A stretch of 64,000 nucleotides of DNA from Actinoplanes sp. M2I2. GTDB taxonomy: Bacteria > Actinomycetota > Actinomycetes > Mycobacteriales > Micromonosporaceae. Below, piece by piece: positions 1 to 8,472 of the stretch; within the stretch, counting starts at the first letter, position 1, and each line of letters starts with the position of its first letter. The notes beneath the pieces were generated by a model. That model saw nothing but the letters and a program-made list of their open reading frames with translations, was not told the origin of the DNA and did no database searches. Location of the stretch: the NCBI RefSeq assembly GCF_023544445.1, contig NZ_JALPVJ010000035.1, forward strand, positions 16,405 through 80,404, written 5' to 3'. The position numbers and the translations under genes were made by a program.

Positions 1-2
1 TC

Positions 3-2666
3 GACGGCGGCGGCCGGGTGGTGGTGCTGGCCGGGGCGCCCGGTATCGGCAAGACCACCCTGGTCGGCGAGGCGCTGGCGGTGGCCGCGCAGACCGGCCG
101 GCCGGTGCTGCAAAGCACCGGTTTGGCGGCTCAGTCCACCGTCGGCTACGCCGGGCTGCACGAGTTGCTGCACCCGCTGCTGCCGCTGTCCGGAGTCCTG
201 CCGGACCGGTGGCGCGAGGCCCTGCTCATCGCGTTCGGTCAGGTCCAGGGGCCCGGCCCGGATCCGCTGGTCCTCGGCCGGGCCGCGTTCCGGCTTCTCG
301 ACGAGGCCGCAGGGACCGGGCCGATGCTGGCCGTCGTCGAGGATCTGCAGTGGGTGGATCCGACCAGCCGGTCCGTCCTGGACTTCGTGGCCCGCCGGTT
401 GGCCGGCTCCACGGTGACGCTGCTCGCCACCGAGCGCACCGGCCGGTCGGCGAACCACTTCAACGGCGCCGGGGCGCGCCGAATCGAGCTGGGGCCGCTG
501 ACGGTGGACGAAGCGGCCGAGGTGCTAGCCGCGACCGCGCCGCACCTGACCGGGCCACTGCGGCGGCGGGTGCTGAGCGAGGCGGCCGGGAACCCGCTGG
601 CGCTCGAGGAGTTCGGCGCGACGGCCGAACGGCTGCGCGGCGCCGGGCCGCTCGACCCGGCCGACCGGCGGCTGCCCACCAGCCGCCGGCTGGAGCAGGC
701 GTTCCTGGGCGACCGGGCCACGCTGCCCTCGGCCAGCTGGACGCTGCTGCTGATCGCCGCGGCCGCCGATGAGACGACATCGGTGGCCGACGTGCTCGTG
801 GCCAGGACCGAGCCTGCCGACCTGGCTTCGCTGGAGCACGCCGGGCTGATCGCCGTCGAGGGCGGCCGGCTGCGGTTCACCCACCCGCTCGTGCGCTCGG
901 CGGCGTACGGGGCGGCCTCCGCCTCCGAACGGGCCGGCGCCCATCGCCATCTGGTCACGGTCGCCACCGACCCGGTCCGCGTCGCCTGGCACCGGGCGGC
1001 GGCGGCGCAGCGGCTGGACGAGGACGCGGCCCGGGGCCTGGAGACGGTGGCCGGGCTGGCCGGACCGCGGGAGGCCGTGTCCGCGTTGCGCCGGGCCGCC
1101 GAGCTGTCCCCCACGCTGTCCGCGCGGACCCACCGGTTCGCACTCGCGGCCGAGACGGCCCGGCAGGCGGCGCTGCCGGACGAGTCTGCGGCGCTGCTGC
1201 GGGAGGCCGTAGCCCTGGCCGAGGAGCCGGACGACGTCGCCCTGCTGGTGTCCACCGAGGTGCTGCTCGGTCTCATGGCCGGCACGCCCGGGCGCGGTAC
1301 GGCGGAAGTCATCGGGCTCGCGGTCCGGCTGGAACCGTCGGCGCAGCGCCTGCGCCTGCTCAGCGCGGCGATCGGGCGGGCGTGGGTGACTGGCGCCGTA
1401 CCGGAGACGGCCGCGGCGGCGCTCTCCGACGAACCGCCCTGGACTCGCGACCTCAGGCTGGCCCTGACCGATCCGATCGGTTCTGCCCCGGCGGTGCGGC
1501 GGAGGCTGCCGGCGATCCTGCACGACGTCCGGGCCGCCGCGTTCGACGGCGATCGGGAGCGGTCGCCCGGCTCGAGCCAGTGGCTGCTCGCCTACGCCTG
1601 GGCGGCTGAGTCACTGCAGCATCTGGCCGCTGCCCGGGACGGCTGGGAGCTCGGCCGGCGATTCCACCACGAGGCCGGGTCGGCGGCCGACGAGGCGTAC
1701 GCGTTGCCGGGGCGCGCCATGATGCGCCTGCTTGCGGGCGAGCTGACCGCCGGTCTGGCCGACAGTGAGCAGGCGCTGCATCTGGCCGAGGCGGGCCGGC
1801 TGCCCCGGATCGCCGGTCAGGCCGCGGCGATCTCGGCCCTGGCCCATGCCCGGCGGGGCGAGCGGGCGGAGGCGGCCGCGCGGATCGCCGACGCCGGGCG
1901 GCTGCGGGGGCACGAGCCGTACGCGCTGATCACCGCGCGGATGCGCTGGGCCGCCGGGCTGCTCGCCCTGGCCGAGGGCCGGTACGCCGACGCGTGGCTG
2001 GAGCTGACCGAGGTGGCCGACCACCCCACCACCGCGCTGTGGGCCCTGGCCGACCTGGCCGAGGCCGGTGCCCGCAGTGGACACGCCGCGGCCGCCCGCG
2101 ACCAGGTCGAGGCGGCGGCGGTGCAGGCCGAGGTGTTCGATTCGGCCCACCTCTGGGCGATCGTGCATCGGGCACGCGCCGTGCTGGCCAGCGACGAGGA
2201 CGCTGAAAGGCACCACCGGCGCGCGATCGCCGCCGCCGTCGAGGACGGGGGCGTCCTGGAGATCGCGTTCAGCCGGCTGGCCTTCGGCGAATGGCTGCGC
2301 CGCGAGCGGCGGATCGTCGAGGCCCGGGAGCCGCTGGGCGCGGCCCTGAAAGCTCTCCACCGGTGCGGTGCCGGTAGCGCGGCCGAACGGGCGGTGATGG
2401 AGCTGCGGGCCGCCGGGGTGATCGCTGACGCGGCCGCCGGGGTGAACCTGGGTGATCTCTCGGCCCGGGAGCTGCAGATCGTCCGCCTGGCCGCGGCGGG
2501 GCTGAGCAACCGGGAGATCGCCGACCAGATCTACCTCTCGCACCGCACGGTGGCCGCCCACCTGTACCGGGCGTTTCCGAAGCTCGGGGTGGCCAGCCGG
2601 GCCCAGCTGGTCGAGGTGCTCGCCCGCACCGATCTGGCCGGGGCGGACGTCCCCCGAGCGGGATGA
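3..2666 (+). CDS. LAL-type LuxR family ATPase regulator, 5' end cut by window
   Basis: Large ATP-binding LuxR (LAL) transcription regulator. The frame is open from base 3 and the first visible codons already lead into the P-loop, so the true start lies upstream. A GTG at 18 is an internal candidate only. Seen: Walker A GAPGIGKT at about residues 6-13 from that GTG, Walker B-like MLAVVEDLQWVD near 105-115, a long Ala/Leu-rich TPR-like middle, and a C-terminal LuxR helix-turn-helix containing GLSNREIADQIYLSHRTV. Known for the family: an STAND-type ATPase domain gates DNA binding by the C-terminal HTH. The ligand cannot be inferred. Its TGA directly abuts the stop of the convergent regulator that follows. 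Confidence 0.93.
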   Translation, partial: DGGGRVVVLAGAPGIGKTTLVGEALAVAAQTGRPVLQSTGLAAQSTVGYAGLHELLHPLLPLSGVLPDRWREALLIAFGQVQGPGPDPLVLGRAAFRLLDEAAGTGPMLAVVEDLQWVDPTSRSVLDFVARRLAGSTVTLLATERTGRSANHFNGAGARRIELGPLTVDEAAEVLAATAPHLTGPLRRRVLSEAAGNPLALEEFGATAERLRGAGPLDPADRRLPTSRRLEQAFLGDRATLPSASWTLLLIAAAADETTSVADVLVARTEPADLASLEHAGLIAVEGGRLRFTHPLVRSAAYGAASASERAGAHRHLVTVATDPVRVAWHRAAAAQRLDEDAARGLETVAGLAGPREAVSALRRAAELSPTLSARTHRFALAAETARQAALPDESAALLREAVALAEEPDDVALLVSTEVLLGLMAGTPGRGTAEVIGLAVRLEPSAQRLRLLSAAIGRAWVTGAVPETAAAALSDEPPWTRDLRLALTDPIGSAPAVRRRLPAILHDVRAAAFDGDRERSPGSSQWLLAYAWAAESLQHLAAARDGWELGRRFHHEAGSAADEAYALPGRAMMRLLAGELTAGLADSEQALHLAEAGRLPRIAGQAAAISALAHARRGERAEAAARIADAGRLRGHEPYALITARMRWAAGLLALAEGRYADAWLELTEVADHPTTALWALADLAEAGARSGHAAAARDQVEAAAVQAEVFDSAHLWAIVHRARAVLASDEDAERHHRRAIAAAVEDGGVLEIAFSRLAFGEWLRRERRIVEAREPLGAALKALHRCGAGSAAERAVMELRAAGVIADAAAGVNLGDLSARELQIVRLAAAGLSNREIADQIYLSHRTVAAHLYRAFPKLGVASRAQLVEVLARTDLAGADVPRAG

Positions 2667-5390
2667 TTAGACGTTGGTGAGCGCGCGCATGGCGCCGGCC
2701 AGCTGGGAACGCTGCGTGATGCCGAGCTTCGGGAACAGGTTGTGCAGGTGGGTCGCCACCGTGCGGTGCGAGAGGTAGATCTGGTCGGCGATCTCCTTGT
2801 TGCTCAGGCCGGTCGACGCCAGCCGGGCCACCTGCAGCTCCTGGGGGGTGAGGGTGCGTCGCGGGTCGGCCCGGTCCGCCCGGACGACCGTTCCGGCCCC
2901 GGCCGCGTCCAGCTCGGTGGCGGCCCGCACGGCCCACGGCCGGGCCTCGGCCTCGGTCAGCAGTTCGACGGCCGTCGTCAGATGCTCCCGGGCCTCGAGG
3001 ATCCGGCGTTCGCGGCGCAGCCACTCGCCGTACATCAGGTGTGTGCGCCCCAGCTCCAGCGGAACGCCGGCCTGTTCGCCGTGCCGCACGGCAGCGGCGA
3101 ACGCGACGCCCGCCTCCGCCTTGGCGGCGGTCAGCGCGACCGACCGCTGCCACAGCATGTGCAGCCGGGGAGAGGCCGGGAAGGCCGCGGCCGCGACGGC
3201 CAGAGCGGCCAGCGGCTGCTCGGCCGCCTCCGGTCGCTGGGCGCGCACCGCGGCCTCGATCAGGTCCGCGCTCGCCCACAGAGCGATCGCCTCGTTCACC
3301 GAGACGGCCGCCATCGCCTCCCAGGCCTCGACCGACCGGCCCTCGACGGTGGCGATCAGGCCCGCCGCCCACGCGGCCATCGCCTCGACCCGGGCGAACG
3401 GCTGCGCCCCGGCCAGCTCTCGGTACTGGGCCAGCGCGGACCGGGCCTCGGTCACCTCGCCGCGCATCGCCCGGGCCTGGGCGATGGTGGCCGCCGCGAG
3501 CGACCCGGCCACCGGCAGGCCGAAGTCGAGTGACAGCCGCAGCGCCTGTTCGGCGTCGGCCAAGCCGTCGGCGAGCAGACCGGCCATCACCCGCAGGGTT
3601 CCGCGGCCGCACTGGGCCACGGCCTCGTCGCTGATCCGCCCGTACGCGTGGTGGTGGTCCATGGCCAGCGTCCAGCACTCGTATGCGGTCGCCTCGTCCT
3701 GGGTCTCCTCGGCCACGAACGCCAGCACGTTCATGATCACGGCGTTGAGCGCCAGCACCCGCGGGGCGAGTGCGGGCAGGTCGGCCCGCAGCGAGGCAGG
3801 CCCGCGGGTCGGGTCGAGCAGGGTCACCGCGATGTCGTGGAGGCCGTCGCGCTCGTGGGCGTCGACGGCGTCGAGCCCGGCCCGGACCAGCCGCCGGACC
3901 TCGGGCGGCTCCTGCAGCACCCAGGCCTTGGTCGCCGCCCAGAGCAGGATCTCCACCCGCGACGGGCCGGTGTACTCGCCGGCCAGCTCGACCAGTTGCG
4001 CCGCGCTGCGGCTGGGCACGACCGCGGTCATGCTCAGCAACCATTCGGTTCGGGCCAGTCCGAGCACCAGCTCGCCGGCCGGGGCCAGCGGCAGCGCCTC
4101 GCGCAACGTCTCCTCCGACTCGGCGGTCAGCCCGCCGCGCCGGGCGGCCTCCGCGGCCTCGGTCAGCCGGCGCACCCGGTCGACCAGCACGGGCGACAAC
4201 GCGGCCGCGCGGCGGTAGGCGGTCATCGCCTCCGGGTTGGCGCCCTGCTGGACGGCGGCAGTGGCCAGTCCCTCGAGGTCGTCGGCGAGGCCCGCGTCCC
4301 AGCCGAGGGTGGCCGCGGCCCGGTGCCGCACGGCCCGGGCCCGGTCGGGTGAGGCCGCCGCCAGCGCCCGGTGCGTCTCGGCCCGTTGCAGCGACGAGGA
4401 GGCGCCGTAGATCGCCGAGGCGACCAATGGGTGCCGGAACGTCACCCGGACCCGCCCCACCCGCAGAAAACCGGCCCGCTCGACCTCGCCCAGGGCGTCG
4501 CCGTCCAGCCCGAGCTGCTGGCCGGCGGCGGCCAGTTCGGTCGGTGCGGCGTCCTCCCCGGCCGCGGCCAGCAGCAGGGCCGCCCGGGCCGGGCCGGTGA
4601 GATCGGCCATCTCGGCCAGGAACGCCTGCTCCAGCCGTTCGGTCATCGGCAGCTGATCGGTTGCGCCGGCACCGGCGGCGGGCCGGCGGCGCAGCTCGGC
4701 CGACAGCTCGTGCAGGGCCAGCGGGTTGCCCGCCGCGGCGGTCAGCACCCGCGCGCGCAGTCCGGGGGCCAGGTCGGGGGCGACGTCGCGGAGAAGCTGT
4801 GCGGCCAGGCGGTCGACCAGCGGCTCGACCGGCAGCACCACGGGGAAGGAGCCGCCGCGGTCCTCGTACGACCCGCCCGTCCTGGTGCTGGCCAGTAACA
4901 GCACCCGCGCGTGGCCGAGCCGGCGGGCCAGGAACGACACCACGTCGGCGCTCGACCGGTCCAGCCAGTGCAGGTCCTCGATCACCACCAGCAGCGGCAC
5001 GACCGCCGCGGTTTCCTCCAGCAGGCCCAGGGTGGCCAGCCCGACCAGCAGCCGGTCCGCCGGCGGTCCCTCCTCCTGGCCGAAGGCCACGGTGAGCGCC
5101 GACCGCTGCCGGGCGGGAAGGGCGGTCAGCCGGTCCAGCACCGGATGGAGCATCTCGTGCAGGCCCACGAAGCCGGCGCCGCCCCCGGCCTGGACGCCGC
5201 GGGCGTGCAGCTCGCGGAAACCTCGCGTCCGGGTGGCTTCGCGCACGGCGGTGAGCAGTGCGGTCTTGCCGATCCCGGCCGTGCCCTCGATCAACACTGC
5301 GGTGCCGGCCGACGTCGCGTCGTCAAGGAACCGGAGCAGACGGGCGAACTCGGGCCCGCGGCCCACCAGACCCGGCGGAGCTTGATCCAT
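2667..5390 (-). CDS. LAL-type LuxR family ATPase regulator
   Basis: 907-residue LAL regulator. Seen: the conserved N-terminal LVGRGPEF block, Walker A GTAGIGKT at residues 36-43, Walker B VVIEDLHWLD, a helical middle region, and a C-terminal HTH with GLSNKEIADQIYLSHRTVATHL. The ATG at 5390 is chosen because it sits just before the family's LVGR block; the frame stays open about 43 codons further upstream without family-like sequence. It is divergent from the hydrolase operon that begins at 5518, so that operon is a plausible target (inference). The HTH recognition segment is nearly identical to those of the regulators ending at 2666 and 14053. Confidence 0.93.
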   Translation of the reverse strand: MDQAPPGLVGRGPEFARLLRFLDDATSAGTAVLIEGTAGIGKTALLTAVREATRTRGFRELHARGVQAGGGAGFVGLHEMLHPVLDRLTALPARQRSALTVAFGQEEGPPADRLLVGLATLGLLEETAAVVPLLVVIEDLHWLDRSSADVVSFLARRLGHARVLLLASTRTGGSYEDRGGSFPVVLPVEPLVDRLAAQLLRDVAPDLAPGLRARVLTAAAGNPLALHELSAELRRRPAAGAGATDQLPMTERLEQAFLAEMADLTGPARAALLLAAAGEDAAPTELAAAGQQLGLDGDALGEVERAGFLRVGRVRVTFRHPLVASAIYGASSSLQRAETHRALAAASPDRARAVRHRAAATLGWDAGLADDLEGLATAAVQQGANPEAMTAYRRAAALSPVLVDRVRRLTEAAEAARRGGLTAESEETLREALPLAPAGELVLGLARTEWLLSMTAVVPSRSAAQLVELAGEYTGPSRVEILLWAATKAWVLQEPPEVRRLVRAGLDAVDAHERDGLHDIAVTLLDPTRGPASLRADLPALAPRVLALNAVIMNVLAFVAEETQDEATAYECWTLAMDHHHAYGRISDEAVAQCGRGTLRVMAGLLADGLADAEQALRLSLDFGLPVAGSLAAATIAQARAMRGEVTEARSALAQYRELAGAQPFARVEAMAAWAAGLIATVEGRSVEAWEAMAAVSVNEAIALWASADLIEAAVRAQRPEAAEQPLAALAVAAAAFPASPRLHMLWQRSVALTAAKAEAGVAFAAAVRHGEQAGVPLELGRTHLMYGEWLRRERRILEAREHLTTAVELLTEAEARPWAVRAATELDAAGAGTVVRADRADPRRTLTPQELQVARLASTGLSNKEIADQIYLSHRTVATHLHNLFPKLGITQRSQLAGAMRALTNV

Positions 5391-5517
5391 GTCACGGAGC
5401 CTAACCGGCAGTCCGACCAGCGCAATCGCAGGAGCCCAGTCGATGCACGTATGCCCGTCCGTCCCGGCCTGGCGAAGGTTGGGGCAGGACGGAAACAGCA
5501 ACGGAGAGGACAACGAC

Positions 5518-6339
5518 ATGCCTTACATCACCACCACCGACGGCGCCGAGATCTTCTACAAGGACTGGGGCAGCGGCCAGCCGGTGATCTTCAGTCACGG
5601 GTGGCCGCTCAGCAGTGACGCCTGGGACGTCGAGATGAAACTGGTGGCCGACAACGGTTTCCGGGGCATCGCGCACGATCGGCGGGGGCACGGCCGGTCC
5701 TCGCAGACCTGGAACGGCAACGACATGGACACGTACGCGGCGGATCTGGCTTCGCTCGTGGACCAGCTGGACCTCAGGGACGTCATCGTCGTCGGCCACT
5801 CCACCGGCGGCGGCGAGGCGGTCCGGTTCGCGGCCCGCCACGGCCGTGGCAACGTCGCCAAGGTGATCACCGCGGGTGCCATCCCACCGGTCATGATCAA
5901 GTCGGACAGCAACCCGGGCGGCACGCCGATCGAGGCGTTCGACGGCATCCGCGCCGGCGTGCTCGGTGACCGGTCGCAGTTCTACCAGGACCTGGCCTGG
6001 CAGTTCTTCGGTGCCAACCGCGAGGGCTCCACGATTTCGCAGGGCCAGCGCGACCAGTTCTGGCGACTGAGCATGCAGGTGGGCCTGAAGGCGGCGTACG
6101 ACTGCGTCGCGGTCTTCTCGGAGACCGACTTCACCGAGGACCTGCAGGCGCTCGACATGCCGATGTTCATCGCGCACGGCGACGACGACCAGATCGTGCC
6201 GTTCGCCGACGCCGCGCTGAAGTCGGTGAAGTTGGTCAAGAACGCCACGCTGAAGATCTACGAGGGCGCGCCGCACGGCATCGCGGGCGACTACCAGCAG
6301 CTGTTCGACCGGGACCTGCTCGACTTCATCCAGAGCTGA
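5518..6339 (+). CDS. alpha/beta hydrolase, non-haem chloroperoxidase/arylesterase type
   Basis: 273-residue alpha/beta hydrolase of the cofactor-free chloroperoxidase (bromoperoxidase) group, cytoplasmic, with no signal peptide. Seen: HGWPLSSDAW oxyanion region, nucleophile elbow GHSTGGG with Ser near 95, acid in HGDDDQIVP, and catalytic His in APHGIAGD. The length is normal for the family. The ATG at 5518 follows a good GGAGAGGA ribosome site, whereas the longer open frame would overlap the divergent LAL start. It is the first gene of a plus-strand set with the SDR and the FAD oxidase. Members act as esterases or perhydrolases; the substrate is unknown. Confidence 0.93.
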   Translation: MPYITTTDGAEIFYKDWGSGQPVIFSHGWPLSSDAWDVEMKLVADNGFRGIAHDRRGHGRSSQTWNGNDMDTYAADLASLVDQLDLRDVIVVGHSTGGGEAVRFAARHGRGNVAKVITAGAIPPVMIKSDSNPGGTPIEAFDGIRAGVLGDRSQFYQDLAWQFFGANREGSTISQGQRDQFWRLSMQVGLKAAYDCVAVFSETDFTEDLQALDMPMFIAHGDDDQIVPFADAALKSVKLVKNATLKIYEGAPHGIAGDYQQLFDRDLLDFIQS

Positions 6340-6360
6340 CCGTTCGCCCACTCCCGAGGC

Positions 6361-6390
6361 CCGGCCGACCATCGCGATCGGTCGGGCCGG
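6361..6390. terminator. GC-rich hairpin between hydrolase and SDR
   Basis: Arms CCGGCCGACC and GGTCGGGCCGG pair with one bulged base around a 9-nt loop, 21 bases after the hydrolase stop. No T-run follows. It could be a factor-independent terminator of the actinobacterial kind or a processing or attenuation hairpin inside the operon. Confidence 0.45.
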
Positions 6391-6415
6391 TGTTCGAAGA
6401 CATGGAGATCATTCG

Positions 6416-7186
6416 ATGACTACCCCTATCACCGTACCGAAATGGGCTCAACCGGACACGAACCTCGCCGGGTCCACTGTCGTCGTGGTCGGCGGGGCCG
6501 GCGGCGTCGGCGAGGGCGTCGTGCAGGCCCTGCTCGCCGCGGGCGCCACGGTCGTGGCCACCTCCCGCTCGGCCGGTCGGCTCGACGAGTTCGCCCGCCG
6601 CATCGACGACCCGCACCTGCACGTCCGCGAACTCGACCTGCTCGATCCCGGCCTCGACGAGGCGGCGGCCGAGCTGGCGGCCGAGTTCGACGGCCTGTAC
6701 GGCGTGGTGCTCAGCGTCGCCGACTGGGGCCGACAGGGTCGCAAACCGCTGCTCGATCTCACCGATCCGGAGTGGGAGGATCAGCTCCGGCAGAACCAGA
6801 CCACGGTGTTCCGTGCCTACCGCGCCTTCATCCCGCAGCTGGCCGGCGACGGCATGATCCTGCAGCTCAACGGACTGTCCGCGGACCTGCCCTTCCCGAT
6901 GGCAGCCGCGGTCGCCGCCGGCAGCGCGGCCACCAAGTCGTTGACCCGCACACTCGCGGCCGAACTCGGCGGGCGCGGTCCACGCGTCTACGAGCTGGTG
7001 CTCGGGTTCATCCGCACCCGCCCGCGCCGGCTGGCCGGCATCGACGACCCGGGCTGGATCCCGGCCACCGACGTCGGTGTGCACATCGCCGAGGTGGCCG
7101 CCGCGACCAGCCCCATCGCCGGAGACACCCTGCACTACTTCGTCGATCAGGCGGCCGGGCCACAGGCCGCCGCGGACCAGGGCTGA
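6416..7186 (+). CDS. SDR family protein with atypical active site
   Basis: 256-residue short-chain dehydrogenase/reductase fold. Seen: a glycine-rich nucleotide site VVVGGAGGVGEG near residues 23-34, a Rossmann core, and the region that should carry the Ser-Tyr-Lys triad, which reads NGLSADLPFPMAAAVAAGSA then ATKSL. Ser and Lys can be aligned but the Tyr of YxxxK is replaced by Ser. It could be a non-catalytic or altered member, or act on an FAD-oxidase product. It begins 76 bases after the hydrolase and ends 11 bases before the FAD oxidase, so the last two are probably co-translated. Confidence 0.85.
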   Translation: MTTPITVPKWAQPDTNLAGSTVVVVGGAGGVGEGVVQALLAAGATVVATSRSAGRLDEFARRIDDPHLHVRELDLLDPGLDEAAAELAAEFDGLYGVVLSVADWGRQGRKPLLDLTDPEWEDQLRQNQTTVFRAYRAFIPQLAGDGMILQLNGLSADLPFPMAAAVAAGSAATKSLTRTLAAELGGRGPRVYELVLGFIRTRPRRLAGIDDPGWIPATDVGVHIAEVAAATSPIAGDTLHYFVDQAAGPQAAADQG

Positions 7187-7197
7187 GGGGCACGGCG

Positions 7198-8472
7198 ATG
7201 CTCGACGTCATCCGGCCCGGCGATCCGGCCTACCGGTCCGTACAGCACGTCTACACCGCGACCGGATCGCCGGCCGCGGTGGTGCGGCCGCGCTCGGCCA
7301 CCGAGGTCGGCGCGGCGCTCGGGTTCGCCCGGGACGCCGGTGGCCCGCTCTCGATCCGCAGTGGAGGCCACGGCATCAGCAGCGTCTCCACCAACGACGG
7401 TGGAACCGTCATCGACCTCTCCCGGCTCGACGCCGTCAAAGCCCTGGGGGACGATCTCGTCCGCATCGGCCCCGGCGCCCGCTGGGGTGACGTCGCCGCC
7501 GAGCTGAGCCCGCTGGGGCTGGCCATCAGTTCCGGCGACTCCGGCGACGTCGGCGTGGGCGGGCTGGCCACTACCGGCGGCATCGGGCTGATGGGCCGGG
7601 CCCACGGCCTGACCATCGACCGGCTCACGGCCGCGGAACTGGTCACCGCCGACGGCACGATCCGCACCGTCGACGCCGAGCACGACCCGGAGCTGTTCTG
7701 GGCGGTGCGCGGGGCCGGCGCCAACGTCGGAGTGGTCACCTCGTTCACGTTCCGGGCCGCCCGGATCCCGGTCGTCGCGCACGCCACGTTCCAGTACCGC
7801 GTACCGGACGTGGTCTCATTCCTGCGGCGCTGGGGCGAGACGGTCGAGGCCGCCCCGCGTACGGTCTCCGCCTTCCTCTACCTGGTGGGGGACGGCGTCG
7901 CGCTGGCCACCGTGGTCGTCGCCGACGAGAACGCCGAGGCCGCCCTGACCCCTTTCCTGCGCGTCGCACCGCTGCTCGGCCGGCAAGCCCGGCTGGCGCC
8001 CTACGCCTCGGTCGTCGCTGCCACCCATGCCCCGCAGCGTGGCCAGCAGCAGGCCCGTACCCACAGCGGTCTGGCCGTCCACCTCGACGACACGGTGGCC
8101 GGCCACGTCGCCTATCTGGTCGAGCAGGGCTTCGGTCAGCTGCTGCAGATCCGCTCGGTCGGTGGCGCGATCAACGACGTGCCGGCCGAGTCGACCGCGT
8201 ACGCCCATCGTCACCAGAACTTCTCCATCACCGCCGTTGCTGCGGGACGCGAGACGGAGTTCGACACGGCCTGGGACAAGACGGGTTCGGCGTGGGACGG
8301 GCTCTACCTCAGCTTCGAGTCGGCCTTCACACCGCAGCGCCTCGTCGAGGCGTTCCCACCCGCGACCCTGCGGCGGCTACGGGCCGTCAAGGCCGAGGTG
8401 GACCCGGATGACGTCTTCAACCAGAACTTCCCCGTCAGCGCAACAGCGTGTTCAGCTCCTGACGGCTGCTGA
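7198..8472 (+). CDS. FAD-linked oxidase, BBE-like
   Basis: 424-residue FAD-binding PCMH-type oxidase related to berberine-bridge-enzyme-like flavoproteins. Seen: FAD domain with PRSATEVGAAL, the flavin-attaching His motif IRSGGHGISS near residue 58, GVGGLATTGGIG, and a C-terminal BBE-like tail with VDPDDVFNQNF. The second, Cys attachment site of bicovalent members is not evident. The ATG at 7198 lies 11 bases after the SDR stop. The last dozen residues are read antisense through the 3' end of the convergent LAL gene, a 38-bp overlap. Known role of the family: oxidation of alcohols, sugars or secondary metabolites with O2. Confidence 0.92.
   Translation: MLDVIRPGDPAYRSVQHVYTATGSPAAVVRPRSATEVGAALGFARDAGGPLSIRSGGHGISSVSTNDGGTVIDLSRLDAVKALGDDLVRIGPGARWGDVAAELSPLGLAISSGDSGDVGVGGLATTGGIGLMGRAHGLTIDRLTAAELVTADGTIRTVDAEHDPELFWAVRGAGANVGVVTSFTFRAARIPVVAHATFQYRVPDVVSFLRRWGETVEAAPRTVSAFLYLVGDGVALATVVVADENAEAALTPFLRVAPLLGRQARLAPYASVVAATHAPQRGQQQARTHSGLAVHLDDTVAGHVAYLVEQGFGQLLQIRSVGGAINDVPAESTAYAHRHQNFSITAVAAGRETEFDTAWDKTGSAWDGLYLSFESAFTPQRLVEAFPPATLRRLRAVKAEVDPDDVFNQNFPVSATACSAPDGC

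Noticed and set aside
2269..4044. 591-codon minus-strand open frame across the ends of the first two regulators
   Set aside because: Arg/Gly/Pro-rich shadow in the wrong frame of two clear LAL genes.
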